Positions 36,271 to 46,038 are shown, numbered from the stretch's first letter. The stretch: DNA of 64,000 nt from Streptococcus sp. CF8_St5-11 (GCF_024295625.1 NZ_JANCOJ010000003.1:62001-126000), one strand, 5' to 3'. Notes: generated from the letters alone by a model not told the origin. Made by a program: numbers and translations.

Positions 36271-38772
36271 ATGAGTTTTTACGATCATAAAGAAATCGAG
36301 CCTAAGTGGCAAAAATACTGGGCTGACCATCACACTTTTAAGACAGGAACAGATGCTTCAAAACCTAAGTTTTATGCATTGGACATGTTCCCTTACCCAT
36401 CTGGAGCGGGTCTACACGTAGGACATCCAGAAGGCTACACAGCAACAGATATCCTTAGCCGTTTCAAACGTGCGCAAGGTTACAACGTCCTTCACCCAAT
36501 GGGATGGGATGCTTTTGGTTTGCCTGCTGAGCAATACGCTATGGATACAGGGAATGACCCAGCGGAATTCACAGCAGAAAACATTGCCAACTTCAAACGC
36601 CAAATCAATGCGCTTGGCTTCTCTTACGACTGGGATCGTGAAGTCAATACGACAGATCCGAACTACTACAAGTGGACGCAATGGATCTTCACTAAGCTTT
36701 ACGAAAAAGGCTTGGCTTATGAAGCTGAAGTGCCAGTAAACTGGGTTGAGGAACTAGGAACAGCTATCGCCAACGAAGAAGTTCTTCCAGATGGAACCTC
36801 TGAGCGTGGGGGCTATCCAGTTGTTCGTAAACCAATGCGCCAATGGATGCTTAAAATCACGGCCTATGCAGAGCGCTTGCTCAACGATTTGGATGAATTG
36901 GATTGGCCAGAGTCTATCAAGGACATGCAACGCAACTGGATTGGTAAATCAACTGGTGCCAATGTCACTTTCAAAGTAAAAGGGACAGACAAGGAATTCA
37001 CCGTCTTTACGACTCGTCCAGACACTCTTTTCGGTGCGACCTTCACTGTTTTGGCGCCTGAACATGAACTAGTAGATGCCATCACGACACCTGAACAAGC
37101 TGAGGCTGTAGCGGACTACAAACACCAAGCCAGCCTCAAATCAGACTTAGCTCGTACAGACCTTGCTAAGGAAAAAACAGGGGTTTGGACTGGTGCTTAT
37201 GCGATCAACCCTGTCAATGGCAAAGAAATTCCAATCTGGATTGCCGACTATGTTCTTGCTAGCTACGGTACAGGTGCTGTTATGGCCGTACCTGCCCACG
37301 ATGAGCGTGACTGGGAATTTGCTAAACAGTTTGGTCTTCCAATCGTAGAAGTCTTGGAAGGTGGAAACGTTGAAGAGGCTGCTTACACAGAAGATGGCCT
37401 TCACGTCAACTCTGACTTCTTGAACGGTCTCAACAAAGAAGAAGCGATTGCTAAAATCGTGTCTTGGCTAGAAGAAAAAGGCTTTGGTCAAGAAAAGGTT
37501 ACCTACCGTCTCCGCGACTGGCTCTTTAGCCGTCAACGTTACTGGGGTGAACCAATCCCAATCATTCATTGGGAAGATGGAACTTCGACAGCTGTTCCAG
37601 AAAGTGAACTCCCACTGGTCTTGCCAGTAACCAAGGATATCCGCCCTTCAGGTACTGGTGAAAGCCCATTGGCTAACTTGACAGACTGGCTGGAAGTGAC
37701 TCGTGAGGATGGTGTCAAAGGTCGTCGTGAGACGAATACGATGCCACAATGGGCCGGTTCAAGCTGGTACTACCTCCGCTATATCGATCCACACAACACT
37801 GAGAAATTGGCTGACGAGGATCTCCTCAAACAATGGTTGCCAGTCGATATCTACGTGGGTGGTGCAGAACACGCTGTGCTTCACTTGCTTTACGCTCGTT
37901 TCTGGCACAAATTCCTCTATGACCTTGGTGTTGTACCGACTAAAGAGCCCTTCCAAAAACTCTTTAACCAAGGAATGATCTTGGGAACTAGCTACCGTGA
38001 CCACCGTGGAGCTCTTGTGGCGACTGACAAGGTTGAAAAACGTGACGGTTGCTTCTGCCATGTGGAAACAGGAGAAGAGTTGGAGCAGGCGCCAGCCAAG
38101 ATGTCTAAATCCCTCAAGAACGTGGTCAACCCAGATGATGTGGTGGAACAATACGGTGCGGATACCCTTCGTGTCTATGAAATGTTCATGGGACCACTCG
38201 ATGCTTCTATCGCTTGGTCTGAAGAAGGATTGGAAGGAAGCCGTAAATTCCTTGACCGTGTGTATCGTTTGATTACAAGTAAAGAAATCGTTGCGGAAAA
38301 CAATGGCACTCTTGATAAGGTTTATAACGAAACCGTTAAAGCTGTTACTGAGCAAATCGAGTCTATGAAATTCAACACAGCCATTGCCCAGCTCATGGTC
38401 TTTGTCAACGCTGCTAACAAGGAAGATAAACTCTATGTGGATTACGCCAAAGGCTTTATCCAATTGATTGCCCCATTTGCCCCTCACTTGGCAGAAGAAC
38501 TCTGGCAAACAGTCGCAGCAACCGGTGAGTCTATCTCTTACGTAGCTTGGCCAACATGGGACGAAAGCAAATTGGTTGAAGACGAAATCGAAATCGTCGT
38601 TCAAATCAAAGGAAAAGTCCGTGCCAAACTCATGGTCGCTAAAGATCTTTCACGCGAAGAATTGCAAGAAGTCGCTCTAGCTGACGAAAAAGTCAAAGCA
38701 GAGATCGATGGCAAGGACATCGTGAAAGTGATTAGTGTCCCTAATAAACTTGTTAATATCGTTGTTAAATAA
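36271..38772 (+). CDS. leuS: Leucyl-tRNA synthetase
   Basis: Class I aminoacyl-tRNA synthetase, 833 residues. HIGH motif in [13 protein letters not shown] (~residues 46-58), CP1 editing domain ([12 protein letters not shown] ~248-259), KMSKS in KMSKSLKN (~610-617), anticodon-binding and C-terminal domains ending [10 protein letters not shown] second copy of those last codons lies 60-85 bp downstream. No T-box leader was seen upstream. Confidence 0.97.
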   Translation: MSFYDHKEIEPKWQKYWADHHTFKTGTDASKPKFYALDMFPYPSGAGLHVGHPEGYTATDILSRFKRAQGYNVLHPMGWDAFGLPAEQYAMDTGNDPAEFTAENIANFKRQINALGFSYDWDREVNTTDPNYYKWTQWIFTKLYEKGLAYEAEVPVNWVEELGTAIANEEVLPDGTSERGGYPVVRKPMRQWMLKITAYAERLLNDLDELDWPESIKDMQRNWIGKSTGANVTFKVKGTDKEFTVFTTRPDTLFGATFTVLAPEHELVDAITTPEQAEAVADYKHQASLKSDLARTDLAKEKTGVWTGAYAINPVNGKEIPIWIADYVLASYGTGAVMAVPAHDERDWEFAKQFGLPIVEVLEGGNVEEAAYTEDGLHVNSDFLNGLNKEEAIAKIVSWLEEKGFGQEKVTYRLRDWLFSRQRYWGEPIPIIHWEDGTSTAVPESELPLVLPVTKDIRPSGTGESPLANLTDWLEVTREDGVKGRRETNTMPQWAGSSWYYLRYIDPHNTEKLADEDLLKQWLPVDIYVGGAEHAVLHLLYARFWHKFLYDLGVVPTKEPFQKLFNQGMILGTSYRDHRGALVATDKVEKRDGCFCHVETGEELEQAPAKMSKSLKNVVNPDDVVEQYGADTLRVYEMFMGPLDASIAWSEEGLEGSRKFLDRVYRLITSKEIVAENNGTLDKVYNETVKAVTEQIESMKFNTAIAQLMVFVNAANKEDKLYVDYAKGFIQLIAPFAPHLAEELWQTVAATGESISYVAWPTWDESKLVEDEIEIVVQIKGKVRAKLMVAKDLSREELQEVALADEKVKAEIDGKDIVKVISVPNKLVNIVVK

Positions 38773-38857
38773 CGAGTTTATTAGCCCTATCTGCCACCTT
38801 CAATAGTCCACTGGACTATTGAAGCCAACTAAATTGGTTAATATTGTTGTAAAATAA
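38773..38857 (+). repeat. Insertion-like scar duplicating the leuS 3' end
   Basis: After the leuS stop, 38798-38824 is a 27-nt palindrome (CTTCAATAGTCCA-C-TGGACTATTGAAG). 38831-38857 then reads [12 protein letters not shown] again (AAA TTG GTT AAT ATT GTT GTA AAA TAA), differing from the real leuS end by a few mostly silent bases. The simplest reading is that a palindromic repeat entered near the old stop and left the original 3' end behind while supplying a replacement, or that a partial duplication occurred. Confidence 0.65.
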
Positions 38858-38862
38858 AAATG

Positions 38863-38896
38863 AATCCTTCAGAGTTCAGCTCTGGAGGATTTTTTA
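38863..38896 (+). terminator. Terminator of leuS
   Basis: AATCCTTCAGAG and CTCTGGAGGATT stem, then T6. Confidence 0.85.
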
Positions 38897-38904
38897 GGCT
38901 CAGC

Positions 38905-38944
38905 TTGACAATAAATAGTATTTTTGTTAATATCATTAACAAAA
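38905..38944 (+). promoter_or_regulatory. Promoter and operator of the first MarR gene
   Basis: TTGACA (38905-38910), 17-bp spacer and TTAATA (38928-38933). TTGTTAAT-ATC-ATTAACAA (38924-38942, extended by TT/AA) is a perfect inverted repeat covering the -10. The same palindrome recurs at 39436-39454 before the next gene. Confidence 0.82.
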
Positions 38945-38954
38945 GAGAGGCGCT

Positions 38955-39410
38955 ATGAATAAGAAAGAACTGTATAAGTTTAATAATCGTTTTAACAGCT
39001 TTGCTTTAGCTTTTGAACAGTTGAAAAAAGCTCAGCATAGGAACAGTATTGATAAATCAATCACTATTAATGAAGTCCATTTGATCGACCTGATAGGTCG
39101 CAATCAGCCTGTGAATCTAGTGAAATTATCTGAGTTACTTGAAGTATCTAGGAGTGCCATTACTCAGAGTGTTAGACGTTTAACCAAGAAAGACCTCGTT
39201 ACTTTTGAATTTGCACCGGATAATGAAAAAAATAAATATCTGATATTATCCAAAAAAGGTGTTGAAGTTTTTAATATCCATAAAGAGCAGCAAGAACATA
39301 TTGAAAAGGCCATTTTTTCAGTTTTAAGAAACTATAGTGAGGAGGATCTTCAAATGGTTATGAAACTGATGGATGATGTTGAACAGGTATGGCAAGAATT
39401 GCCGTGGTAA
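38955..39410 (+). CDS. MarR-family transcriptional regulator
   Basis: A 151-residue MarR winged-helix protein: helices around residues 5-30 and 125-150 for dimerisation, DNA-binding core VKLSELLEVSRSAITQSVRRLTKKDL (~56-81), wing ending EKNKYLILSKKG. It is expected to repress itself and the adjacent hydrolase through the shared TTGTTAAT-N3-ATTAACAA sites. The ligand is unknown. Confidence 0.9.
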   Translation: MNKKELYKFNNRFNSFALAFEQLKKAQHRNSIDKSITINEVHLIDLIGRNQPVNLVKLSELLEVSRSAITQSVRRLTKKDLVTFEFAPDNEKNKYLILSKKGVEVFNIHKEQQEHIEKAIFSVLRNYSEEDLQMVMKLMDDVEQVWQELPW

Positions 39411-39435
39411 AAATCACGGTAATTTTAAAACTATA

Positions 39436-39454
39436 TTGTTAATTATATTAACAA
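39436..39454 (+). promoter_or_regulatory. Second MarR operator before the hydrolase gene
   Basis: TTGTTAAT-TAT-ATTAACAA, identical arms to the operator at 38924-38942, 13 bp before the hydrolase start. It probably controls an internal promoter or works as a downstream roadblock. Confidence 0.8.
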
Positions 39455-39466
39455 AAAGAGGAAGAT

Positions 39467-40699
39467 ATGAATATACAAATTGAACTAATCTCAGAGTCTG
39501 ATTTAGCAGACGAATCTTTTAATATTGTCATCGATGGCTTAAAACCAAGTGAAACCTATCGAGTCGAAATGTATTTATCTGATTATTATTGTATCAATGC
39601 TCCTATGCTTTTAGCTCATGATGTTTTATGGAAATCAACAGCGACTTTTGTATCAGATAAGAATGGTATTATTGATATTTCACAAACTCCATCTTGTTCT
39701 GGCTCTTATGAAGATATTGCAACAATGGGGTTATTCTTTAATGCCAAGCCCTTGACCAATAGGAAAAAGAAACTTCCAAACTCTCTTTCTAAAATTCCCT
39801 TATTAGATCACTTTTTTGTGGAAATCAAAATTATACAAGGTAATACTGTCGTCGCAGAGAGAACTTTCACAAGACATTACATGAGTTCGCAAATTAGTCA
39901 TCAAGATATTTACGGGAAACATTTTCAAGGGAGACTCTTTTATGATAAAAAGGGAATAAAAGCACCAGCATTGATTATTGTGAGCGGTAGTGAAGGAAGG
40001 ATTGAAAAGGCACAGAATATAGCTCAGCTTCTCTCTTCTAGAGGTTATATTTGCCTAGCAGTTGCCTACTTTGGTTTAGAGGGATTGCCAAAACATTTGG
40101 AACGTATTCCTTTAGAGTGCCTTGTGGAAGCAAAGGATTATCTACGTCAGCATCATCAAGTAGATAGTGAAAGAATTGGAATCTATGGACGTTCTAAGGG
40201 AGCAGAGTTAGTTTTAGCTGAGGAGAGCATTTTTAATGACGTTCAATGTTTGGTACTAAATTCACCCTCTGATGTGGTGTATGAAGGGATAGAAAGGAAA
40301 TGGAATTCCCATTCTTCTTCTTGGACGTATTTGCAAATAGAACTTCCCTATCAAAAGTTTCGACTGAGAGATTATCTGTTTAGCAAACTTTTTAGAAAAC
40401 CTATCCCTAAAGATCGCTCTGCTAGGATAGACATTAGTAGATTCTCTTCGCCAATCTTATTGCTCGGAAGTACTGTTGATGAAATATGGGATGCCTCGTC
40501 AGCAATAGCCAATATTGTCTCACATTATAAAGGCCACCACATTACATTTAAAAAATATCATGAAATAGGTCACATGTTGACAGTGGCTTATCAACCCAAT
40601 CATCGCTATCGAAAAGATTGGCGTTTATTGATGAAAGAGAGTAAGGATTCTTGGTTGGCTACGATTCATTTTTTTGATAGGCATTTGAAGAAGCAATAA
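39467..40699 (+). CDS. Acyl-CoA thioester hydrolase / BAAT-like alpha/beta hydrolase
   Basis: A 410-residue protein with the layout of acyl-CoA thioesterase/BAAT proteins: an N-terminal immunoglobulin-like beta domain (IDGLKPSETYRVEMYLSDYY) and a C-terminal alpha/beta hydrolase. The nucleophile elbow is GIYGRSKGAE (Ser in the x-S-x position), with the acid in GSTVDEIWD and His in YHEIGHMLTVAY. Streptococcal members are found beside MarR regulators; the bacterial substrate is unknown (an acyl-CoA, fatty-acid ester or xenobiotic is possible). Full length. Confidence 0.82.
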   Translation: MNIQIELISESDLADESFNIVIDGLKPSETYRVEMYLSDYYCINAPMLLAHDVLWKSTATFVSDKNGIIDISQTPSCSGSYEDIATMGLFFNAKPLTNRKKKLPNSLSKIPLLDHFFVEIKIIQGNTVVAERTFTRHYMSSQISHQDIYGKHFQGRLFYDKKGIKAPALIIVSGSEGRIEKAQNIAQLLSSRGYICLAVAYFGLEGLPKHLERIPLECLVEAKDYLRQHHQVDSERIGIYGRSKGAELVLAEESIFNDVQCLVLNSPSDVVYEGIERKWNSHSSSWTYLQIELPYQKFRLRDYLFSKLFRKPIPKDRSARIDISRFSSPILLLGSTVDEIWDASSAIANIVSHYKGHHITFKKYHEIGHMLTVAYQPNHRYRKDWRLLMKESKDSWLATIHFFDRHLKKQ

Positions 40700-40718
40700 C
40701 ATAAGATTATAAATATGC

Positions 40719-40833
40719 TATAATAGTCCCAACTAAGATAAAAACACAGTTCTGGTTGGTAGTCCAGACGTAGGCAAGCCTATCAGTAACCTTCCTCCTT
40801 GGTTGTCCATTCTTAGGGATAGATTTAAGGAGG
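40719..40833 (+). promoter_or_regulatory. yjdF-type riboswitch leader and promoter
   Basis: TGC-TATAAT (-10 at 40719-40724) starts a ~110-nt leader before a yjdF gene. It contains conserved-looking hairpins (TCTGG...CCAGA 40752-40769; TAGGC-AAG-CCTA 40771-40781) and CCTCCTT (40794-40800), able to pair with the ribosome site AAGGAGG (40827-40833). The yjdF RNA motif, a riboswitch binding azaaromatic compounds, is known upstream of yjdF in Firmicutes and acts on translation. The assignment is by gene context and SD sequestration; no Rfam search was done. Confidence 0.7.
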
Positions 40834-40840
40834 TGCTGTC

Positions 40841-41254
40841 GTGGAAACAATTTCAATTGGATTGACAGTTTATTTTGAAGATGGATTTTGGCATGGTTTG
40901 TTCGAACAAGTGTATCGAGAAACTTATCAAGTTTGTCGTGTGACATTTGGTCAGGAGCCAAAAGATGATGAAATTCTAGAGATGTTACAGACTCAGTTTA
41001 CTCATTTATCTTTTAGTCCAGAAGCTACAGTTAAGCAACATGTAAAAATCAAGAATCCTAAACGATTACAGCGAGCTGTGAAGAAACAAGTAAAGAAGAA
41101 AATTTCTTCCAAGTCGAAAGAACTATTGCAGTTGCAGTATGAGGAAAGGAAAAAGATTTCAAAACATCAATCTAGTGTCCAAAAGCAATTGCTCAAACAA
41201 GAGAAATTCGAACGCAAACAGCAAAAACGAAGAGACAAGCATAAAGGACATTAA
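40841..41254 (+). CDS. yjdF: YjdF family protein (DUF2992)
   Basis: A 137-residue YjdF-like protein starting at GTG, 7 nt after AAGGAGG. The N-terminal half is the YjdF domain (ISIGLTVYFEDGFWHGLFE); the C-terminal half is extremely Lys/Arg/Gln-rich and probably helical (KKQVKKKISSKSKELL). Biochemical function is unknown. Expression is likely controlled by the upstream riboswitch-like leader in response to toxic azaaromatic compounds. Confidence 0.88.
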   Translation: METISIGLTVYFEDGFWHGLFEQVYRETYQVCRVTFGQEPKDDEILEMLQTQFTHLSFSPEATVKQHVKIKNPKRLQRAVKKQVKKKISSKSKELLQLQYEERKKISKHQSSVQKQLLKQEKFERKQQKRRDKHKGH

Positions 41255-41269
41255 CCCTTATCTCTTTCA

Positions 41270-41311
41270 TCAAAAAAGCTTCGGTAGGAAGAACCCTACC
41301 GAGGCTTTTTA
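41270..41311 (+). terminator. Terminator after yjdF
   Basis: AAAGCTTCGGTAGG and CCTACCGAGGCTTTTT stem. The 250 bp between here and the next gene hold only the regulatory region described next. Confidence 0.85.
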
Positions 41312-41476
41312 ACAAATTTCATTCTGCATTACAGTGAACAGATGTAAAACTCAGTGTCGTTCTACAAGGAGTTTAAATGTTGCTCTTCTTCTAAGAAAAA
41401 TTGTGAAAAAAGAGAAAAAGTCTGGCAATTTTGAGGTCGTCAAGCATCCTTTGAAGAGTATCTTAGAAAAAATGTT

Positions 41477-41548
41477 ATTTCTATATCGAAACAGTTGACA
41501 GATGTAACAGGCAGTGGTACAATGATTTTGATATTTCGATATAGAAAT
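41477..41548 (+). promoter_or_regulatory. Promoter of the second MarR gene flanked by inverted operators
   Basis: A near-perfect promoter, TTGACA (41495-41500), 17 bp, TACAAT (41518-41523), is bracketed by ATTTCTATATCGAAA (41477-41491) and its exact reverse complement (41534-41548). Each arm is itself nearly palindromic (TTTC-TATA-GAAA like). Two MarR dimers, or a DNA loop, could close the promoter. Confidence 0.8.
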
Positions 41549-41562
41549 AAAAAGGAGACAAA

Positions 41563-42012
41563 ATGGACAAGATGTTAGGAGGCTATCAAGCTCTACAGAT
41601 TCGATTGTTAAATGGGCGTATCTTTCAAAAGTTGCTTAGCAAGGAACCAGATGCTCAATACCGAAGTGAACAGGGAAAAATTTTAACGATTTTGTGGAAG
41701 CAAGAGTTGGGGTGCGCTACTGCGACCGATATTGCAATTGCGACGGGTCTAGCCAATAATACATTGACCAGTATGGTTAAGAAAATGGAAGAACAAGGCT
41801 TGGTTACGATTCAACCTTGCACACAGGATAAAAGGAAAAAATATATTTCTTTGACAGACCTCGGTTGGGCACAAAAGGAAATTGGGGATCGTGTTAGTAA
41901 GGAACTGGGTGAGATTTTCTATCAAGGATTTTCGGATCAAGAAATCCGAGAATTTGAGGAGTATCAAGAGCGCATTATCGCAAATCTAAAAGCTAAAGAG
42001 AATGACATCTAA
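41563..42012 (+). CDS. MarR-family transcriptional regulator
   Basis: A 149-residue MarR protein with the DNA-binding core ATDIAIATGLANNTLTSMVKKMEEQGLV (residues ~54-81) and a wing containing DKRKKYISLTDLG. Cys46 and Cys86 (LGCATA, QPCTQD) could be redox sensors, as in quinone/electrophile-sensing MarR proteins that control NAD(P)H-quinone reductases. That fits the adjacent NmrA-like gene, 18 bp downstream. Confidence 0.9.
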   Translation: MDKMLGGYQALQIRLLNGRIFQKLLSKEPDAQYRSEQGKILTILWKQELGCATATDIAIATGLANNTLTSMVKKMEEQGLVTIQPCTQDKRKKYISLTDLGWAQKEIGDRVSKELGEIFYQGFSDQEIREFEEYQERIIANLKAKENDI

Positions 42013-42030
42013 GGAAAGGAATTAACAGTT

Positions 42031-42885
42031 ATGATTGGTATTACAGGGGTAACAGGGAAATTAGGTTCTTATGTGGCGAATCTTGTCGATGGGAAAGGAA
42101 TCGCTTCCGTCCATCTAGCACGAAGTCCAGAACGTGCAAAACTCTACGCGTCTGCGGAAATTCGTAAAATAGTGTATGCCAATACGCCAGAGGTGGTTGA
42201 GGCCTTAAAGGGGATCGATATCTTGTTGATGGTTTCTGCTCGGGAAAATCTAGAGCGTGTCAAGGAACACAAGGACTTTTTAGATGCTGCAAAGCTAGCA
42301 GGAGTAGAGCATATCGTCTACACCTCCTTTTATGGGGCAGATGAGAAGGCAACTTTCACCTTGTCTCGAGATCATGCCCAGACGGAAGCCTATATCAAGG
42401 AGTTAGGGTTCACCTACACTTTTTTGAGAGATAATTTTTACTTGGACTTCCTGATTGATATGGCGCTTGAAAATGGAGAGATTCGTGGTCCGGCAGGCAG
42501 TGGTCTTGTGTCAGCTGTTGCCCGTAAGGACACATCTAGGGTTGCAGAAGAAATTCTTTTAAATCCTAAGGAGTGGGAAAATCAAACCTTGAATTTGACG
42601 GGGCCAGAGGATCTTTCTATGGAAGAAATCGTAGCCCTTCTCTCAAAAGAGACTGGTGACGCCATCGTGTATGTGGATGAAACAGTAGAAGAAGCTTATG
42701 AGTCACGGAAAAAATGGCCAGCACAAACTTGGGAGTACGATGCCTGGGTCAGCACCTATACAGCGATTAAAGCTGGGGAACAAGCTGGGGTTTCTACAGA
42801 TGTCGAAAAAGTTCTAGGGCATCCAGCAAGTAGCCTATTGGATACTCTTAGAGACAGAAAACTTATTGAGGAAGAATATGATTGA
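42031..42885 (+). CDS. NmrA/QorB-like NAD(P)-binding oxidoreductase
   Basis: A 284-residue Rossmann-fold protein of the atypical short-chain dehydrogenase (NmrA/HSCARG/QorB) group. The NADP loop is GVTGKLGSYV at residues ~5-14; there is no catalytic YxxxK, as usual in this group. Probably a quinone reductase or redox-sensing protein controlled by the upstream MarR. The stop overlaps the next gene by 8 bp, which links it to the transporter operon. Confidence 0.85.
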   Translation: MIGITGVTGKLGSYVANLVDGKGIASVHLARSPERAKLYASAEIRKIVYANTPEVVEALKGIDILLMVSARENLERVKEHKDFLDAAKLAGVEHIVYTSFYGADEKATFTLSRDHAQTEAYIKELGFTYTFLRDNFYLDFLIDMALENGEIRGPAGSGLVSAVARKDTSRVAEEILLNPKEWENQTLNLTGPEDLSMEEIVALLSKETGDAIVYVDETVEEAYESRKKWPAQTWEYDAWVSTYTAIKAGEQAGVSTDVEKVLGHPASSLLDTLRDRKLIEEEYD

Positions 42886-43606
42886 ATATAAACATGTAGT
42901 CTTGCGCTACACGGATAAGGACATTTTAAAAGATGTCAATCTCCGTATTGAAAATGGAGAATTTATGGTGCTAGTGGGTCCTTCAGGATCTGGAAAGACC
43001 ACTATGATCAAGATGATTAACCGTCTTTTGGAGCCGACAGATGGCAATATTTATATGGATGGGAAACGCATCAAGGACTATGATGAACGGGAGTTACGTC
43101 TGTCTACCGGCTATGTGCTTCAAGCCATTGCCCTTTTTCCAAATTTAACAGTTGCTGAAAATATAGCATTGATTCCTGAAATGAAGGGCTGGAGCAAGGA
43201 ACAAATCGCCTCTAAAACAGAAGAATTCTTGGACAAGGTGGGTCTGCCTGCTGCAGAGTATGCAAAGCGCATGCCTAGTGAGCTGTCTGGTGGGGAGCAA
43301 CAACGGATTGGCATTGTGCGGGCCATCATTGCAGAGCCAAAGATTCTATTGATGGACGAGCCCTTTTCAGCCTTGGATGCCATTTCCCGCAAACAGCTAC
43401 AGGCTCTTACCAAAGACTTGCACAAGGAGTTCGGCATGACTACTATCTTTGTTACACACGATACCGATGAAGCCTTGAAATTAGGCGATCGGATTGCGGT
43501 GCTACAAGAAGGAGAGATTGTGCAGGTAGCGGATTCCGAGACCATTCTAGCCCAACCAGCCAACGACTTTGTGGCGGATTTATTTGGAGGTGCTCACCAT
43601 GTCTAA
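42878..43606 (+). CDS. proV: Osmoprotectant/choline ABC transporter ATP-binding protein (ProV/OpuCA)
   Basis: A 242-residue ATPase from [11 protein letters not shown] (ribosome site GAGGAAG). Walker [10 protein letters not shown] (~32-40), signature ELSGGEQQR, Walker [12 protein letters not shown]. Compared with OpuCA of bacilli it lacks the C-terminal CBS pair used for osmotic gating, which suggests a choline/betaine importer not gated that way. Overlaps the fused permease/binding-protein gene by 8 bp. Confidence 0.9.
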   Translation: MIEYKHVVLRYTDKDILKDVNLRIENGEFMVLVGPSGSGKTTMIKMINRLLEPTDGNIYMDGKRIKDYDERELRLSTGYVLQAIALFPNLTVAENIALIPEMKGWSKEQIASKTEEFLDKVGLPAAEYAKRMPSELSGGEQQRIGIVRAIIAEPKILLMDEPFSALDAISRKQLQALTKDLHKEFGMTTIFVTHDTDEALKLGDRIAVLQEGEIVQVADSETILAQPANDFVADLFGGAHHV

Positions 43607-45119
43607 ACTACTTGCAACCTTTCAAGAACGCTTTGGAGACTGGCTCACTGCACTGGGGCAACATTTGCAACTGTCATTACTGACCTTACTCCTTGCTATT
43701 TTTCTAGCTGTTCCATTAGCTATTTATTTAAGTACACGCAAGAGAGCCAGCAACTGGGTTTTACAGGTCGCTGGGATCTTCCAGACCATTCCTTCCATGG
43801 CCCTTTTGGGGCTCTTCATTCCCATTATGGGAATCGGAACACTTCCGGCCTTGACAGCTCTCGTCATCTATGCCATTTTCCCCATCCTTCAAAATACCAT
43901 CACCGGCTTGCAGGGGATTGACCCAAGTCTAGAAGAAGCAGGGGTGGCCTTTGGGATGACCAAGTGGGAGCGACTCAAGAAGTTTGAGATTCCCTTGGCC
44001 ATGCCCGTCATCATGTCTGGGATTCGGACAGCAGCTGTGATGATTATCGGGACGGCTACCCTAGCCGCCTTGATTGGAGCAGGGGGACTCGGTTCCTTTA
44101 TCCTTCTAGGGATTGACCGCAATAATGCCAGTCTGATTTTGATCGGTGCCCTGTCTTCTGCCTTCTTGGCCATCGCCTTTAACCTTCTTCTCAAATGGAT
44201 GGAAAAGGCCAAATTGCGGACCATCTTTGCGGCTTTTGCGGTAATGGTTATCGGATTGGGAGCTAGCTATACACCAAGTCTTCTTCCCAAACCGGAAAAA
44301 GAAAATCTGGTCATCGCTGGGAAGTTGGGTCCTGAACCGGAAATCCTAGCCAATATGTATAAGATCTTGATCGAGAAAAATACGGATATGACAGTGACTG
44401 TTAAACCAAATTTTGGTAAGACCACTTTTCTCTATGAAGCTCTGAAAAAAGGGGATATTGCTATCTATCCAGAGTTTACAGGGACCGTGACTGAAAGTCT
44501 CCTCAAGCCGGCGCCGCAAGTCGACCATGATCCAGAAGCAGTTTATCAAGCGGCTCGAGATGGGATCAAGCGACAAGACGACCTGGCCTTGCTCAAACCT
44601 ATGGCTTATCAGAATACCTATGCTGTCGCGGTGCCCAAGAAAATTGCCCAAGAGTATGGCCTCAAGACCATTTCAGATTTGAAAAAGGTGGAAGGACAAC
44701 TCAAGGCAGGATTTACCTTGGAGTTTAATGACCGAGAGGATGGGAACAAGGGCTTGCAGAAGGTTTACGGACTCCACCTACAAGTCTCCACCATGGAGCC
44801 AGCCCTTCGCTACCAGGCGATCCAGTCCGGGGATATCCAGATCACAGATGCTTACTCAACGGATGCCGAGCTGGCTCGCTATGACCTGGTGGTCCTTGAA
44901 GATGACAAGCAACTCTTTCCGCCATATCAAGGGGCGCCCCTCATGAAAGAAGCTCTTCTTAAGAAACATCCCGAATTGGAAGGTGTGCTTAATAAGCTAG
45001 CTGGTAAAATCACTGAAAGCCAGATGAGCCAGATGAACTACCAAGTCGGAGTAGAAGGCAAGCCTGCTGCTAAAGTAGCGCATGACTTTTTGGTAAAAGA
45101 AGGGTTGATGAAAAATTAA
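43599..45119 (+). CDS. proWX: Fused permease/substrate-binding protein of an osmoprotectant ABC transporter (ProWX)
   Basis: A 506-residue fusion from [12 protein letters not shown]. Residues ~1-205 are the ProW-like permease (helices; EAA-type loop [20 protein letters not shown]), helix ~205-225 anchors the rest, and ~230-506 is an OpuAC/ProX binding domain ([20 protein letters not shown]...). Streptococci commonly use such fusions for choline, glycine betaine or carnitine uptake; choline feeds teichoic-acid decoration in some. The binding-site aromatic set was not examined, so the ligand is left open. Confidence 0.9.
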   Translation: MSKLLATFQERFGDWLTALGQHLQLSLLTLLLAIFLAVPLAIYLSTRKRASNWVLQVAGIFQTIPSMALLGLFIPIMGIGTLPALTALVIYAIFPILQNTITGLQGIDPSLEEAGVAFGMTKWERLKKFEIPLAMPVIMSGIRTAAVMIIGTATLAALIGAGGLGSFILLGIDRNNASLILIGALSSAFLAIAFNLLLKWMEKAKLRTIFAAFAVMVIGLGASYTPSLLPKPEKENLVIAGKLGPEPEILANMYKILIEKNTDMTVTVKPNFGKTTFLYEALKKGDIAIYPEFTGTVTESLLKPAPQVDHDPEAVYQAARDGIKRQDDLALLKPMAYQNTYAVAVPKKIAQEYGLKTISDLKKVEGQLKAGFTLEFNDREDGNKGLQKVYGLHLQVSTMEPALRYQAIQSGDIQITDAYSTDAELARYDLVVLEDDKQLFPPYQGAPLMKEALLKKHPELEGVLNKLAGKITESQMSQMNYQVGVEGKPAAKVAHDFLVKEGLMKN

Positions 45120-45123
45120 CAAA

Positions 45124-45160
45124 CCATTCTCAAGTCTTTGCACTTGAGAATTTTTTAATA
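45124..45160 (+). terminator. Terminator after proWX
   Basis: ATTCTCAAGT and ACTTGAGAAT stem, then T6. Confidence 0.85.
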
Positions 45161-45296
45161 GAAAGCAATTTCATATCTTTTCAGCAAGCTTTTGGGTTAG
45201 AAGGGGAGACCTTCTCTTCAAAAAAACTCCATTGAGTCTGGCTTAAAATTGTGTTACAATAAGCCTTGAAAATGAATGAAAGTATATGGAAAAAGT

Positions 45297-45992
45297 ATGA
45301 AAAAACGACCAGTAATTGGAATTACAGGAAATGAAAGACCCTTCCCAGATGATCCAGACGCGAATATGAGTTATGCGGCGACTGGTTTTGTCGAAGCGGT
45401 CAAAGAGGCAGGAGGGATTCCTTTGATTTTGCCAATTGGAGATGCGGCCTTGGCCAAAGACTACCTATCGATGATCGATAAGCTCATCATCACCGGCGGA
45501 CAAAATGTCTTGCCCAAGTTTTACGGAGAAGAAATCACCATCGATAGTGATGACTATCTCTTGAAACGCGATCTCTTTGAGTTGGCCTTAATTGAAGAAG
45601 CGCGTGCGGCTAAAAAAGCTATCTTTACCGTCTGTCGTGGGACCCAACTCTACAATGTTGCATTGGGTGGAACTTTGCATCAAGATATTGAGGATCATTG
45701 GCAGGACAATCCAGGTCAGTACACCAGCCAAGAGCTGGTGACCAAGGATCAGACGATCCTGCAAGAGATCTATGGTAAGACCAGTCGCATCAATTCTTTC
45801 CATCATCAAAGTATTAAAGACTTGGCAGATGGCTTAGAAGTGATCGCGCGGGATCCTAAAGATGACATCATTGAAGCCGTTCAATCCACAGATAAGAGTC
45901 GTTTCCTCGGCGTTCAGTGGCACCCGGAACTACGTTTTGACAAGAGCCCAGCAGATCGCAAGCTCTTTGAATATGTCGTGACTCAATTGTAA
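45297..45992 (+). CDS. Class I glutamine amidotransferase-like hydrolase (PuuD type)
   Basis: A 231-residue peptidase C26 / gamma-glutamyl-GABA hydrolase family member. Start at 45297 (MKKRPVIGITGNE). Nucleophile Cys in FTVCRGTQLYN (~110), catalytic His-Glu in VQWHPELRF (~210-218). It hydrolyses gamma-glutamyl amide bonds; the physiological substrate in streptococci is not established. Promoter TTGAGT-17-TACAAT lies upstream (about 45233-45261). Single-gene unit ended by a terminator. Confidence 0.87.
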   Translation: MKKRPVIGITGNERPFPDDPDANMSYAATGFVEAVKEAGGIPLILPIGDAALAKDYLSMIDKLIITGGQNVLPKFYGEEITIDSDDYLLKRDLFELALIEEARAAKKAIFTVCRGTQLYNVALGGTLHQDIEDHWQDNPGQYTSQELVTKDQTILQEIYGKTSRINSFHHQSIKDLADGLEVIARDPKDDIIEAVQSTDKSRFLGVQWHPELRFDKSPADRKLFEYVVTQL

Positions 45993-46009
45993 AGTGGACC
46001 AGCTCCCTT

Positions 46010-46038
46010 AGGAATTTTTCCTAAGGGACTTTTTCTTT
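46010..46038 (+). terminator. Terminator after the amidotransferase gene
   Basis: CCCTTAGGAA and TTCCTAAGGG stem, then CTTTTTC. Confidence 0.85.
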
